Positions 15,724 through 23,433 of a stretch of 25,285 nucleotides of DNA are shown one piece after another. Made by a program: the position numbers and the translations under genes. Every line of letters begins with the position of its first letter. The first letter of the stretch is position 1. Origin of the DNA: a virus; IMG/VR virus record IMGVR_UViG_3300025009_000358, positions 1 through 25,285 of that record; one strand, 5' to 3'. The notes under the pieces were generated by a model. It did no database searches and had not been told where the DNA came from. It was given only the letters and a program-made list of their open reading frames with translations.

Positions 15724-16059
15724 CTATTCGTAGACTACGACGACCGACCATGTAAGCCCGGCCGCGTTCGTCTTTGTTATGACTAGATCGTCATCGCTCC
15801 TGAGATAATGCGGGCGAGTCGGTTGCCAGCTGTAATCAGCAAGCCCGTTCATGGCTTTGGTATCAAGCACGGCATCGTAGCGCTCGTTTATCCCGGAATC
15901 GATTTTGACAATAAAGTCCTCGGCAGCGCTCGCGGCGCTTAAGTGCAACCGAACCTGATGCACCGCGATTTCCTGCGCTTCGATGGCGGTTGACGTTCCC
16001 GCCATCTGTTTGCACCGGAGCAGGATCGCTCCTACTCCGTCCGCCGTGTAGTACTTCAT
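15724..16059 (-). CDS. Small beta-rich phage protein, decoration-like
   Basis: The 111-residue product begins MKYYTADGVGAILLRCKQM and has a strand-rich body (IAVHQVRLHLSAASAAEDF, VKIDSGINERYDAVLDTK) ending ADYSWQPTRPHYLRSDDDL. Similar short proteins of unassigned role lie next to capsid and connector genes in other phages. The ATG at 16059 overlaps the previous stop (ATGA). An in-frame GTG at 16080 is possible, but the ATG fits the coupling seen across the operon. A hairpin of 7 bp with a 3-nt loop (16063-16079) lies just upstream of the ATG. A domain with one tight beta-sandwich is likely. Confidence 0.6.
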   Translation of the reverse strand: MKYYTADGVGAILLRCKQMAGTSTAIEAQEIAVHQVRLHLSAASAAEDFIVKIDSGINERYDAVLDTKAMNGLADYSWQPTRPHYLRSDDDLVITKTNAAGLTWSVVVVYE

Positions 16060-16757
16060 AGCTGGATGCAGCGCATCCACTCCACCGTAGCAGTTTTCGC
16101 GGCTGCCGCGCCATTGGCGTAGAACAGCGATGGCGTCAATACCGCCGTCGGGAATCCTGCCGACATGCTCGTTACCTCGACACCGTCATGGTAGTACGTG
16201 ACCGTGCCGACCCCATCATAGTAAATCTCGTACAGCATCGACGACGTAGTGACAGCCGTCGCGGAGTTTACCGAGCTTGCGGCAGCGGCTTTCAATGCCC
16301 CGGCGACCGCTACAGTTCCGCCATCAACCTTGTAGAAATAAATCCCGTCGGAGGAAAGGTTGAGCGCGTGCGCAGCCATCAGCGTGGTATCGGTATTCCC
16401 GAGCCCGACAAACAAGTCGGACTGCGTGGCGTCGGATATCGCTATCTTGGCGCCAAAGTACAGCGGATGACCTACTGCGAGCTGGAACGGCGTACCGACT
16501 ACCTGGAGGTTCGTGCTGTCGTTTTCGTTCGCGGCGTTGGTAATCAGCGCACGTTGCCCGGCGGTTGTGCCCTGCGCGATGACTGTGGTACCGGCACCGA
16601 TATCGACATAGGTAACCGTGTACTCGCATGCCGTTGTGAAGTCAGACCCGAACCGCATTTCCCATTCGCGGACATCCGGCCCGACGGCTTTTACGAACCT
16701 GTAATCGTAATCGTCATAATAGACGAGGGTTGATCCAACCCATCTGCTTTTGATCAT
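16056..16757 (-). CDS. Virion protein, paralogue of the preceding gene
   Basis: This 233-residue protein is a diverged tandem copy of the 237-residue gene upstream. Shared blocks include VREWEMRFGSDFTTACEYTV, LQVVGTPFQLA, PLYFGAK, FVGLGNTDT and the terminal WMRCIQ. The body is a beta-sandwich of the lectin/jelly-roll type by appearance (G-x-x-Y-F-G-A-K strand, D-L-F-V-G-L strand, Y-Y-D-G-V-G-T-V turn). AAAGGAGGG nine bases upstream of the ATG at 16757 indicates strong expression. A head-surface decoration or fibre role is inferred from its location after the capsid gene. Confidence 0.7.
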   Translation of the reverse strand: MIKSRWVGSTLVYYDDYDYRFVKAVGPDVREWEMRFGSDFTTACEYTVTYVDIGAGTTVIAQGTTAGQRALITNAANENDSTNLQVVGTPFQLAVGHPLYFGAKIAISDATQSDLFVGLGNTDTTLMAAHALNLSSDGIYFYKVDGGTVAVAGALKAAAASSVNSATAVTTSSMLYEIYYDGVGTVTYYHDGVEVTSMSAGFPTAVLTPSLFYANGAAAAKTATVEWMRCIQL

Positions 16758-16769
16758 GCTGGCCCTCCT

Positions 16770-17483
16770 TTAGACGATCTGGATGCAGCGCATCCAGTCA
16801 ATGGCACAGGTTTCCGCCGCACCAGTCGCGCTCGACTGGAGCACGATGGACGGAGTCAATACGACGGTAGGAACATACGTGGTATGAGTCGCCATCAGCA
16901 CGCGGTCAAGGTAGAAGCTCAGCGTCCCGCTTCCGTTGTATAGGAACTCGAACACGTGAGCGGACGTATCAAGCACCTCCGATGCCGTGGTAGTGACGCT
17001 GTTGGCGTGTATCTCGTTGTATGCCACAAGCGCCGTTGACGACAGCGCATACCATCCTGCCGCGCTGGCTGCAATGTCTATCGCATGCGCCGCGATGATC
17101 GCGGTGTCAGTCGATGCCAGTCCTACAAAGAAATCGTTTCCGTCTGCGGTGTTGAAATCCAGTTTCGCCCCGAAGTACAGCGGCTTGTTTGCGGCGAGCT
17201 GGAACGGGGTTCCGACTACCTGGAGGTTGAGACCAGAGTTTGCTGCCGCTGCGGTTGTTATCAGCGCTCGGCGTCCTGCTACGATGCCCTGGGCTATCGT
17301 ATCGGCTCCGATGACCGTTGCCGTGTATTCACACGCGGTTGTAAAGTCGCTGCCATAGCGCATCTCCCATTTCCGCACGTCGCGGCCAATGGCGTCGATC
17401 CATGACGCTTCGCTTGCCTCGTCGTAAAAAACGAGATTGTCGCCAGTTGCGCCAGCGATCATTCTGCTTTTAGGCGCTCCCAT
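16770..17483 (-). CDS. Virion protein, first copy of a tandem pair (decoration-like)
   Basis: This 237-residue protein begins MGAPKSRMIAGATGDNLVFY and shares VRKWEMRYGSDFTTACEYTA, NLQVVGTPFQLAANKPLYFG, FFVGLASTDT and the C-terminal DWMRCIQIV with the gene downstream. Both appear to be single beta-sandwich domains. AAAGGAGA six bases upstream supports the ATG at 17483; a longer in-frame start would run far into the small gene upstream. The gene overlaps that small gene by 14 bases. It sits two genes after the major capsid protein, where decoration proteins are usual, although it is longer than the usual 100-150 residues. Confidence 0.7.
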   Translation of the reverse strand: MGAPKSRMIAGATGDNLVFYDEASEASWIDAIGRDVRKWEMRYGSDFTTACEYTATVIGADTIAQGIVAGRRALITTAAAANSGLNLQVVGTPFQLAANKPLYFGAKLDFNTADGNDFFVGLASTDTAIIAAHAIDIAASAAGWYALSSTALVAYNEIHANSVTTTASEVLDTSAHVFEFLYNGSGTLSFYLDRVLMATHTTYVPTVVLTPSIVLQSSATGAAETCAIDWMRCIQIV

Positions 17484-17631
17484 TGCGCTTCTCCTTTGGC
17501 TGTCTGTCAGCCTGCTTGTGGATCTTCTCCGCAAAGCCAATTGATATCAGCTTCACGTCCGTGGCTTCTCCGCGATCCACTACGTCCCCTGGCTTAAAGT
17601 CTAGCCAGGGGACAAGTAATTTTACCGCCAT
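17470..17631 (-). CDS. Very small conserved capsid-proximal protein
   Basis: The 53-residue product reads MAVKLLVPWLDFKPGDVVDR, then a DVKLISIGFAEKI segment and a basic tail ending KRNGSA. Proteins with this V-K-L-L-V-P...F-K-P-G-D-V-V pattern and an S-x-G-x-A-E turn are common just downstream of phage capsid genes and are probably small structural or assembly proteins. Its ATG shares one base with the preceding stop (TGATG) and no clear SD is visible, so translation probably depends on coupling. A perfect 11-bp hairpin lies inside its coding sequence, starting 18 bases after the start codon. Confidence 0.72.
   Translation of the reverse strand: MAVKLLVPWLDFKPGDVVDRGEATDVKLISIGFAEKIHKQADRQPKEKRNGSA
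17584..17613 (-). promoter_or_regulatory. Perfect 11-bp RNA hairpin inside the small capsid-proximal gene
   Basis: In the mRNA sense GTCCCCTGGCT pairs perfectly with AGCCAGGGGAC across an 8-nt loop. It covers codons 7-16 of the 53-codon gene and starts 18 bases after the A of the start codon. No U-tract follows, so it is not an intrinsic terminator. It may dampen translation or protect mRNA 3' ends between the heavily expressed capsid unit and later genes. The structure is seen; the role is inferred. Confidence 0.6.
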
Positions 17632-18107
17632 CAGGAAATGACCGTCGGCGACTCGGGCCCCTCGTACCGCGAGCCTGACATGACGTACATCACGCAGATC
17701 GGGGTGGTGGTAGCCGCTCCGCTCAGCGTGATGTTGAACCATGGCAAGCCGTCGGTCATCTCGGCCGCGTCCAGTTCGATCACCGCCATCTGGTTGGAGA
17801 TTGAGTCGTTGGTGAACGCGAGGGCCGTGGTGGAGTTGAGCACCTTGGCCGCGAGCACGTCGGTGCTTGCGGTCGTCTCAAGGTAGTAGTTGAACGGGAT
17901 CACCGCAGCGCTTCCGGCGGCAGCGTCGGCGGCGTTGTACGCGGTTACCGTGATGGCTCCGCCATTGGTCGCGCCAGTGGCAATCAGTACGCTGATGTGG
18001 GCATAGTTCTCCATGTTCACCGCTTCAAGAGTGGTAACTCCATTGGCGGAAATCGGATAGGAACCTATGACTACATGCGCCTGTTCGGCAATGTTAAAAC
18101 CTTTCAT
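17631..18107 (-). CDS. Capsid-proximal decoration-like protein
   Basis: The 158-residue protein starts MKGFNIAEQAHVVIGSYPIS and continues as a beta-rich, Ala/Thr-rich fold (HISVLIATGATNGGAITVTA, TDVLAAKVLNSTTALAF, GLPWFNITLSGAATTTPICV). It is immediately downstream of the major capsid gene with a strong SD (AAGGAGG), which suggests a highly expressed capsid decoration or head fibre protein. The middle resembles the single-domain phage beta modules described for the connector insertion, but the resemblance is of pattern only. It could also be a minor capsid or scaffold-related protein. Confidence 0.68.
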   Translation of the reverse strand: MKGFNIAEQAHVVIGSYPISANGVTTLEAVNMENYAHISVLIATGATNGGAITVTAYNAADAAAGSAAVIPFNYYLETTASTDVLAAKVLNSTTALAFTNDSISNQMAVIELDAAEMTDGLPWFNITLSGAATTTPICVMYVMSGSRYEGPESPTVIS

Positions 18108-18119
18108 GGTTAGCCTCCT

Positions 18120-19430
18120 TTAGGCCCTGCTCGCGAGAGCGACGAATGGCGACACGGTGGAACTGGTTCCCTTGTACGGGGTCAGCGTGGACTTCCAGAG
18201 CGGCTGTCCGTTGTTCCTCATGCGGAACCTGAACGCGGTTTCTCCGGTCGTGTCGAACTTGACATGGATGGACGACATGGACTGCAACCCACCCTTTTCG
18301 ATTATGCGGTACTGGCTGAAATCGGCGAGGATGATATCCCCGACGGTTCCAAGTGCCGCCGACTGCTCGGCGAACTCGACGGGTATTCCAAGCAGCGTAC
18401 CATACGGAGTCCCGGCGACCGAGTTGCCCGGAATGTATACCGGGAATCCGGCGGTGCCGACCTTGACTGAAAGCGCCATGAGCTGCGGGAACGCCTCGCG
18501 GTTGATGACCCAGCGGGTCTTGCCCATGTTTGAGCCCGCCCACAAGCGCGCGTACATCTTTGTGATGTTTTCGAAGTTGATGGTAGCGGCTGACTGGCCT
18601 GTTTCCTTTGCAACGGAGACGAGACAAGCGGCGTTCAGGATGCCAAGCATCTGCGCGGCTCCGGTGCCGTTTATCAGCTCGTCGTCCATCTTGAATCCGA
18701 ACTCGCGCCCGAACATGGCGACAATGATGGCTTCAAGCGTGGCGGAGTCCTGCAATTCCTCTTCGGTAACGTAGCAGAGGCCGGTGAGGTTTTCCAGTTT
18801 CAGGTTGGCCTTGCCGAACTTCGGCTGTGCGTCGGTGAGGCTGGCGGGTGCTTCGGAGGTGCGGTACACCCGAACGCCGCCCTGCCGCGATCCGGTCGCG
18901 CGGGAGGTCTCGTCAACATACGCGAACTCAAGCCCGTTGAACGGCCCGGATATCGGGATGTGGTCGCAGAGCTTGACGAGTTTTCCCTCGTCATAGGCGC
19001 GCTGCTCAAGCATCGACGCCTGCTGTGTCCCGACGAGGAATCCGCCCTCTGACGAAACACTGGAATTGAGGCCGGACGCGGCATCGCGGGCACCCAATAT
19101 CCCAAGCGCTTCGGGACGATCCATGTACTTCACGCTGTCTGGCGATCCCATGGCGGCCACGGCCTGTAGATACCGGCCAAGGCTTACCTTCGGATCGTCG
19201 GCCATTTCCCCGCCCTTGGCCTTGGGCGTAGCGCTCATCGTGGTTTCGGTCTCGACTAACTCGACGGTTTCCATCGTGGAAAGCTGGTCGCGCCGTTCCT
19301 TCATCTTCATGGTAAGGTCTTTCAGCTTGGAATAGTCATCGACTTCAAGCTTGTCCTTGCTGTTGACTTCACGGATTTTCTCTCCGATTTCCTGGACTTC
19401 CAGGCGGAGGGCATCGGTCTTTGCTCCCAT
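18120..19430 (-). CDS. Major capsid protein, HK97 fold
   Basis: The 436-residue product fits the HK97-like family (PF05065). An N-terminal charged coiled coil (about residues 1-65, KTDALRLEVQEIGEKIREVN) serves as the scaffolding delta domain. From about residue 100 comes the shell fold with GGFLVGTQQASMLEQRAYDE, LCDHIPISGPFNGLEF, the long helix segment EELQDSATLEAIIVAMFGRE and the C-terminal RFRMRNNGQPLWKSTLTPYK. The delta domain is usually removed by the prohead protease encoded just upstream. AGGAGA eight bases before the ATG at 19430 makes this start better than the earlier in-frame one. It forms the icosahedral shell. Confidence 0.93.
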   Translation of the reverse strand: MGAKTDALRLEVQEIGEKIREVNSKDKLEVDDYSKLKDLTMKMKERRDQLSTMETVELVETETTMSATPKAKGGEMADDPKVSLGRYLQAVAAMGSPDSVKYMDRPEALGILGARDAASGLNSSVSSEGGFLVGTQQASMLEQRAYDEGKLVKLCDHIPISGPFNGLEFAYVDETSRATGSRQGGVRVYRTSEAPASLTDAQPKFGKANLKLENLTGLCYVTEEELQDSATLEAIIVAMFGREFGFKMDDELINGTGAAQMLGILNAACLVSVAKETGQSAATINFENITKMYARLWAGSNMGKTRWVINREAFPQLMALSVKVGTAGFPVYIPGNSVAGTPYGTLLGIPVEFAEQSAALGTVGDIILADFSQYRIIEKGGLQSMSSIHVKFDTTGETAFRFRMRNNGQPLWKSTLTPYKGTSSTVSPFVALASRA

Positions 19431-19471
19431 TGTCTTTTCTCCTGTCCGTCTCCCGACGGTCAATTCTCTGG

Positions 19472-20317
19472 CTAAATCCCCGCCTCTGCCATCAAAGCAT
19501 CGGCCCTTATTCTTGTCTGCTCCGGCGTCTCTGCGATTTCCAGCGTATCGGCAGGATCACCCTGCTGTTCAGGATCGGGGTCACCCCGATCAAGCGCCTT
19601 CCATCCTTGGGCCACCAACGCAACCGCCTCGTGCTTGGAGAATCCACCTGCATCACGCAACAGGATTTCAAGCTCGCGCGGGTTGTTCACTTTCAATGCT
19701 CCTGCGGCCTTCATCTGTGCGGGAATGTGTGCGAAACTCTTGGCGATATGGCATCCATCAAGTTTTGCGGCAACTTCCCCGTAATCTTCCGAATCGTCTG
19801 CAAATCCTTTTTCAACCGCATCCGCCGAAGTCATCCATGTTTCAGCGTCCATCATAGCGATTATTTCTTTTTCGTCAAGCCCGTTTTTGTTGGAGTATAT
19901 CTTGACAAACTCTTGTTTCATTTTGTCAAGAATGTCGGCAGTCTTGCGCATCTCGTCAGCGCCGCCCCATATGCCTGTCGTTGGATTGTGTATCATGAGA
20001 TACGCACCTTCGGCAATGGTAAGCTTTGATCCAGCAAGAGCTACGACAGAGCCGATAGACGCGGCAAGCCCTATGACTTCGACTTCAAGCCGGTCTCTAA
20101 CCGATGCGAGAATATTGTATATCGCCATGCCCTCGAATACCGATCCGCCCGGCGTGTTCAAGTATAGTTTGATCTTGCTTGAATCCTTGACCTCATCGAA
20201 TGCGGCCTTGAACTCTTTCGCGCCAATGCCCCAAAACGAATCTATCTCGTCGAGTATTTCTATCTCGGAGATATCATCTGTTTTTTTCATCTTGAACCAG
20301 CTTTTATTTCTCGCCAT
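19472..20317 (-). CDS. Prohead protease, ClpP-like (S14) family
   Basis: This 281-residue ClpP-like protease matures the HK97-type prohead. The oxyanion/strand motif LYLNTPGGSVFEGMAIYN lies at about 51-68. Ser87 in GLAASIGSVVALAG is the nucleophile by alignment with ClpP, and His110 in AYLMIHNP is the base. The third catalytic position, Asp in ClpP, falls near Glu159-Thr160 (AETWMTSADAV), as in many phage homologues. The ATG at 20317 is supported by GAGGGGG six bases upstream and overlaps the portal end by 14 bases. The C-terminal 100 residues are a charged tail, which may target it to the prohead interior. Confidence 0.9.
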   Translation of the reverse strand: MARNKSWFKMKKTDDISEIEILDEIDSFWGIGAKEFKAAFDEVKDSSKIKLYLNTPGGSVFEGMAIYNILASVRDRLEVEVIGLAASIGSVVALAGSKLTIAEGAYLMIHNPTTGIWGGADEMRKTADILDKMKQEFVKIYSNKNGLDEKEIIAMMDAETWMTSADAVEKGFADDSEDYGEVAAKLDGCHIAKSFAHIPAQMKAAGALKVNNPRELEILLRDAGGFSKHEAVALVAQGWKALDRGDPDPEQQGDPADTLEIAETPEQTRIRADALMAEAGI

Positions 20318-21572
20318 CGTCGGCCCCCTCTGTGTCGTCTTCTTTTTTGGCGTCCGCCAGTTTATTGTCGGCGTTTGTTTTCTCTGCGGCAAGGTTCGGC
20401 TGGCCCCAGTATTCAGCGCCTTTGTCCCCGCCGATCTGGTTCATGTTTTCCCGTGCCCGCCACTCGTCGGCGTTCAGCACCCCATCCTGCCGCATGATAT
20501 GAGATACTTCGGCGCGCGTCTTCGAGTCCCCGCGCAACAGCCCGTCAACGTTGAATTCTGCGAACCGCGTAGCGTTGATTCCGAACAGCTTTGTATTAAG
20601 CTCCTGCTCCCATGCGACATAGCGCGGGAGCATGGTTGACTGCACCATCTCGATGGCGATCTGCTCGACGTTGCGCAAGCCGGAAGCGTCCGCCATTTTC
20701 AGCATGCGCAACGGGAGATTGAACCATCTGGCAACCTCGACATCCTGGAACTGCCGGGTCCCGAGAAACTGAGCTTCCTCCGGGCTGAACGTGATCTTGT
20801 TCCAGACAAGCCCTTCCTCAAGCACCATCGCCTTGTGGGCGTTGACCGGCTTGCTACGCTCTTCGATGGATTCCTTGAGATGCTTTCGTGCGCTGTCTGA
20901 CAAAGAGTTTGGAGTCTGGAACACTCCGCCGGCGTTGAGCCCGTTTTCAAACAGCTTCTGCCCGAAACTTTCGGCGGCAGTAGACAGCCACAAAGACTTG
21001 GCCGCCAGCTTGATGATGCCTTCCCCGGTTATCCCGTCGAACGCAAGCCCCGGAATATGCAGGATGTCGGCATCCGGATACTCGGCATCAGTTCCGTCGG
21101 TCTGCCGGTACTTCCACGCGAGTGCGCGCCCATTGTCTTTCAGGACCGGCGCCATGCGGTTCCCGGCAAGCAGCCATATCCATATCGGACGGCCCAGCTT
21201 GTCGCGTTCTATTCTTGAGAATCCGCCACCGTAAAAAAGCGCGTGAAGCTCCATGGTCGAGCGCCACGAGAACGATGTCATCAGCGGATTCGGTTTGTCA
21301 TGCAAAAGTGAATAAACAGGCGAGCCCTTGAACTTTTCCTTGTCGCCTTTTGCGTTTCGGAAGTACGTTATCAGCGGAAGCATGGCGACGTATTGGGTTC
21401 TGATGGTAGCGGCGTTGAACACGGCAGCTAGGTTCATAGCGGCGGTGTCAGAGAACGCAACGCTTCCGAACATACCGTTCCCGCCGTCAACAAATTGATC
21501 CATGCGCTTGTCTAGGTCGGCGATGCTTTCGCTTGCGCGGTATAACCTCTTGAGTCTGTCGATAATGCTCAT
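20304..21572 (-). CDS. Portal protein, HK97 family
   Basis: The 422-residue protein matches HK97-type portals (PF04860): SIIDRLKRLYRASESI at the start, then AAMNLAAVFNAATIRTQYVA, DKPNPLMTSFSWRSTMELHA, GRPIWIWLLAGNRMAPVL, ILHIPGLAFDGITGEGI and the stem region DVEVARWFNLPLRMLKMADA. It forms the dodecameric ring for DNA entry and exit. It overlaps the large terminase stop (ATGA). The last 40 residues are acidic and variable, as usual for portals preceding a ClpP-like protease. The start at 21572 gives the family's normal length. Confidence 0.93.
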   Translation of the reverse strand: MSIIDRLKRLYRASESIADLDKRMDQFVDGGNGMFGSVAFSDTAAMNLAAVFNAATIRTQYVAMLPLITYFRNAKGDKEKFKGSPVYSLLHDKPNPLMTSFSWRSTMELHALFYGGGFSRIERDKLGRPIWIWLLAGNRMAPVLKDNGRALAWKYRQTDGTDAEYPDADILHIPGLAFDGITGEGIIKLAAKSLWLSTAAESFGQKLFENGLNAGGVFQTPNSLSDSARKHLKESIEERSKPVNAHKAMVLEEGLVWNKITFSPEEAQFLGTRQFQDVEVARWFNLPLRMLKMADASGLRNVEQIAIEMVQSTMLPRYVAWEQELNTKLFGINATRFAEFNVDGLLRGDSKTRAEVSHIMRQDGVLNADEWRARENMNQIGGDKGAEYWGQPNLAAEKTNADNKLADAKKEDDTEGADDGEK

Positions 21573-23236
21573 ATCATCATGAGGCCCCGCTCCTCGTAGA
21601 CTGATTTGCTCTCAACCGCTTGCACTGCCCGCCAGAATGCCATTACCGACGCGACAACACCGTCAACGTGTTTCCCGGTCTTGCCTCGCTCCGGCTTCAC
21701 AATCTTGATGTTCCCGGCCGGATCGCTTGCAGTCTCGGCGCACGCGATCATCCAGTTCATGACCGGATTCCCTCCGGTAGCCATTTCAGCGCCGAGCACT
21801 TTCCGCTCGAACTCCTTGCACGCTGGAGACATCGACAAGAATCCCTGCCTGAACTCCACGCAGTTGATCCCGTCTTGCATTAGGTCGGTAATCAGCCCGG
21901 TCGAATTGTATGGATCGAAATTGAGTTCGTCAATGCTGTATTTTTTGGCGTCTTCGAGTATCTGGTACTTGATAAAATCGTAATCGATGACGTTTCCTGG
22001 CGTTGCCGTGATAAATCCGTTGCGAATCCAGACGGAATAGTTGACCTTTTCACGCTGCTCGCGCTCGCGCATGTTGTCTTGTGGCAGAAAAAACCTGTAT
22101 AAGAATTGGTATTTGTCGCCTTTGATCTCAGGGGGGAAACACAAGACCCACGCCGAAAGGTCGGTGGTCGTCGAAAGGTCAAGCCCGCCAAAGCATTTCC
22201 TGCCAGCCAGTCCGTCCGCGTCAACCGGACCGAAGTTGAGCGCCCACTTGTCGGCGGTAATCCAGCGGGTTTGCGCTTCCGTCCAGATATTCAGGTGCTT
22301 GGTTTTGAAGTTGTTCTGCTTTGACGGCATAGAATATGCCTCTTTGAAATCGTCGCGCATGTTCTCTATTTTTTTTGATATCCCGAGATTCGGGTTTGCC
22401 TTGATCCAGTTGGCCTCATCGGCCCAATCGTCATCGTCATCAAGGGTGAATATAATCCCGAAAACTGTATCGTCGATTTCCGACCCGTCAAGAATCCGCT
22501 TGACGCGCTGCTCCATTTCAAAGCACGGATATCCTTTTTCAAATCCAGCTGTCGTGATGACGAACATAAGCGGCTGGCGGCGCGATCCCATGCCGGTTTT
22601 GAGCACGTCGTACATACCGGAATCAGGATGAGCGTGGTACTCGTCGATCAGTGCCGCGTGTACGTTCAGGCCGTCTGATGTCGCCGAGTCCTGCCCGAGC
22701 GGAACGTACTTTTGCGCTTGCGCTTCGATTGTCAGCGTGTTCTTGAATACGTTTATCATCCCGCGCAGACTTGGCGACGCCTTGACCATGCGCGTGGATT
22801 CGGAGTGTATGATGCAAGCCTGATCGTATTTTGTAGCCGCCGTGTACGTTTCTGATCCTGGCTCGTTGTCGAAAAACGCGAGATAAAGCCCAGTAGCCGC
22901 CAAGTCGGTTGACTTCCCGCCCTTGCGCGCCTCGGTGACATAGGCAGTCCTGAACCGCCTGTATCCGTCCGCACGCTTCCAGCCGAAAATGTTCCACTGG
23001 ACAAACTGCTGGTGCGGCTCGGGCACGAACACCTGCCCGGCCCATTCGCCCTTCGAGTGTTTGCAGAACTGGTAAAAGTCAAGCCGGTTTTGCGCCGCGT
23101 CGCGGTCGAAGTACAAACCGCGCTCGGCACCGTGCTCGATGTCATCAAAGTACCGCTGACATGACAGCTTGACCCACTTGCATGCGACGATTTTTCCATC
23201 GAGGACATCTTGAGCATACTGCTCGGCTGGATGCAA
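21569..23236 (-). CDS. Terminase large subunit
   Basis: The 555-residue packaging motor has VEQ-like helix AEQYAQDVLDGKIVACKWVK at the start, a Walker A at about 102-110 (EARKGGKST), Walker B at about 194-199 (AALIDE, Asp198-Glu199), and a C-terminal RNase H-like nuclease with Asp353 (GLDLSTTTDL), ELNFDPYNSTGLI and the late Asp in KHVDGVVASVMAFWRA. This is the HK97-type TerL of the PF03354 class. No ATG is near the N-terminus. The TTG at 23236 lacks a close SD, while an in-frame CTG at 23248 has GGGAG seven bases upstream, so the true start may be CTG, adding four residues. It is preceded by a terminator and a TTGACA promoter candidate. Confidence 0.94.
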   Translation of the reverse strand: MHPAEQYAQDVLDGKIVACKWVKLSCQRYFDDIEHGAERGLYFDRDAAQNRLDFYQFCKHSKGEWAGQVFVPEPHQQFVQWNIFGWKRADGYRRFRTAYVTEARKGGKSTDLAATGLYLAFFDNEPGSETYTAATKYDQACIIHSESTRMVKASPSLRGMINVFKNTLTIEAQAQKYVPLGQDSATSDGLNVHAALIDEYHAHPDSGMYDVLKTGMGSRRQPLMFVITTAGFEKGYPCFEMEQRVKRILDGSEIDDTVFGIIFTLDDDDDWADEANWIKANPNLGISKKIENMRDDFKEAYSMPSKQNNFKTKHLNIWTEAQTRWITADKWALNFGPVDADGLAGRKCFGGLDLSTTTDLSAWVLCFPPEIKGDKYQFLYRFFLPQDNMREREQREKVNYSVWIRNGFITATPGNVIDYDFIKYQILEDAKKYSIDELNFDPYNSTGLITDLMQDGINCVEFRQGFLSMSPACKEFERKVLGAEMATGGNPVMNWMIACAETASDPAGNIKIVKPERGKTGKHVDGVVASVMAFWRAVQAVESKSVYEERGLMMI

Positions 23237-23285
23237 CGTGTCTGTCAGCGGCTAACTCCCACGTCTCACGACGTTGTACCTCTAA

Positions 23286-23314
23286 CGTGTAATGCATTTA
23301 TATCAGTTTGTCAA
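23286..23314 (-). promoter_or_regulatory. Candidate sigma70 promoter for the terminase-capsid operon
   Basis: A perfect -35 TTGACA (23309-23314) lies just after the intrinsic terminator. With a 17-nt spacer the -10 is TACACG (23286-23291), which matches only three of six consensus bases; no better -10 is found at 16 or 18 nt. The position, at the only sizeable gap before the large terminase, supports a promoter that may need an activator. Confidence 0.5.
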
Positions 23315-23324
23315 GTGCGAATGT

Positions 23325-23360
23325 AAAATAAAAAAGACGGCACGGATTAGCCGTGCCGCC
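23325..23360 (-). terminator. Rho-independent terminator after the unknown cassette
   Basis: In the mRNA sense GGCGGCACGG pairs with CCGTGCCGTC through a 5-nt loop (CTAAT), ten pairs including one G-U, followed by TTTTTTATTTT. It ends the unit driven by the upstream consensus promoter, and the large terminase promoter candidate follows directly. On the opposite strand no T-tract follows. Confidence 0.88.
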
Positions 23361-23362
23361 TT

Positions 23363-23428
23363 ATGTGCCTGCCAACCTAGCCCGGCCCTGCCGTGCCCAG
23401 CCTCGCCCTGCCTGCCCAGCCACGCCGG
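23363..23428 (-). repeat. G-rich pentamer array B
   Basis: In the mRNA sense this 66-nt tract is built from NNNGG-like units in a loose 5-nt period (CGTGG, CTGGG, CAGGG, CGAGG, CTGGG, CACGG, CAGGG, CCGGG, CTAGG). It shares an exact 25-nt core (23363-23387) with array A. It lies between the stop of the 166-residue unknown gene and the terminator. It is not coding in any supported frame. Confidence 0.75.
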
Positions 23429-23433
23429 GTTAT

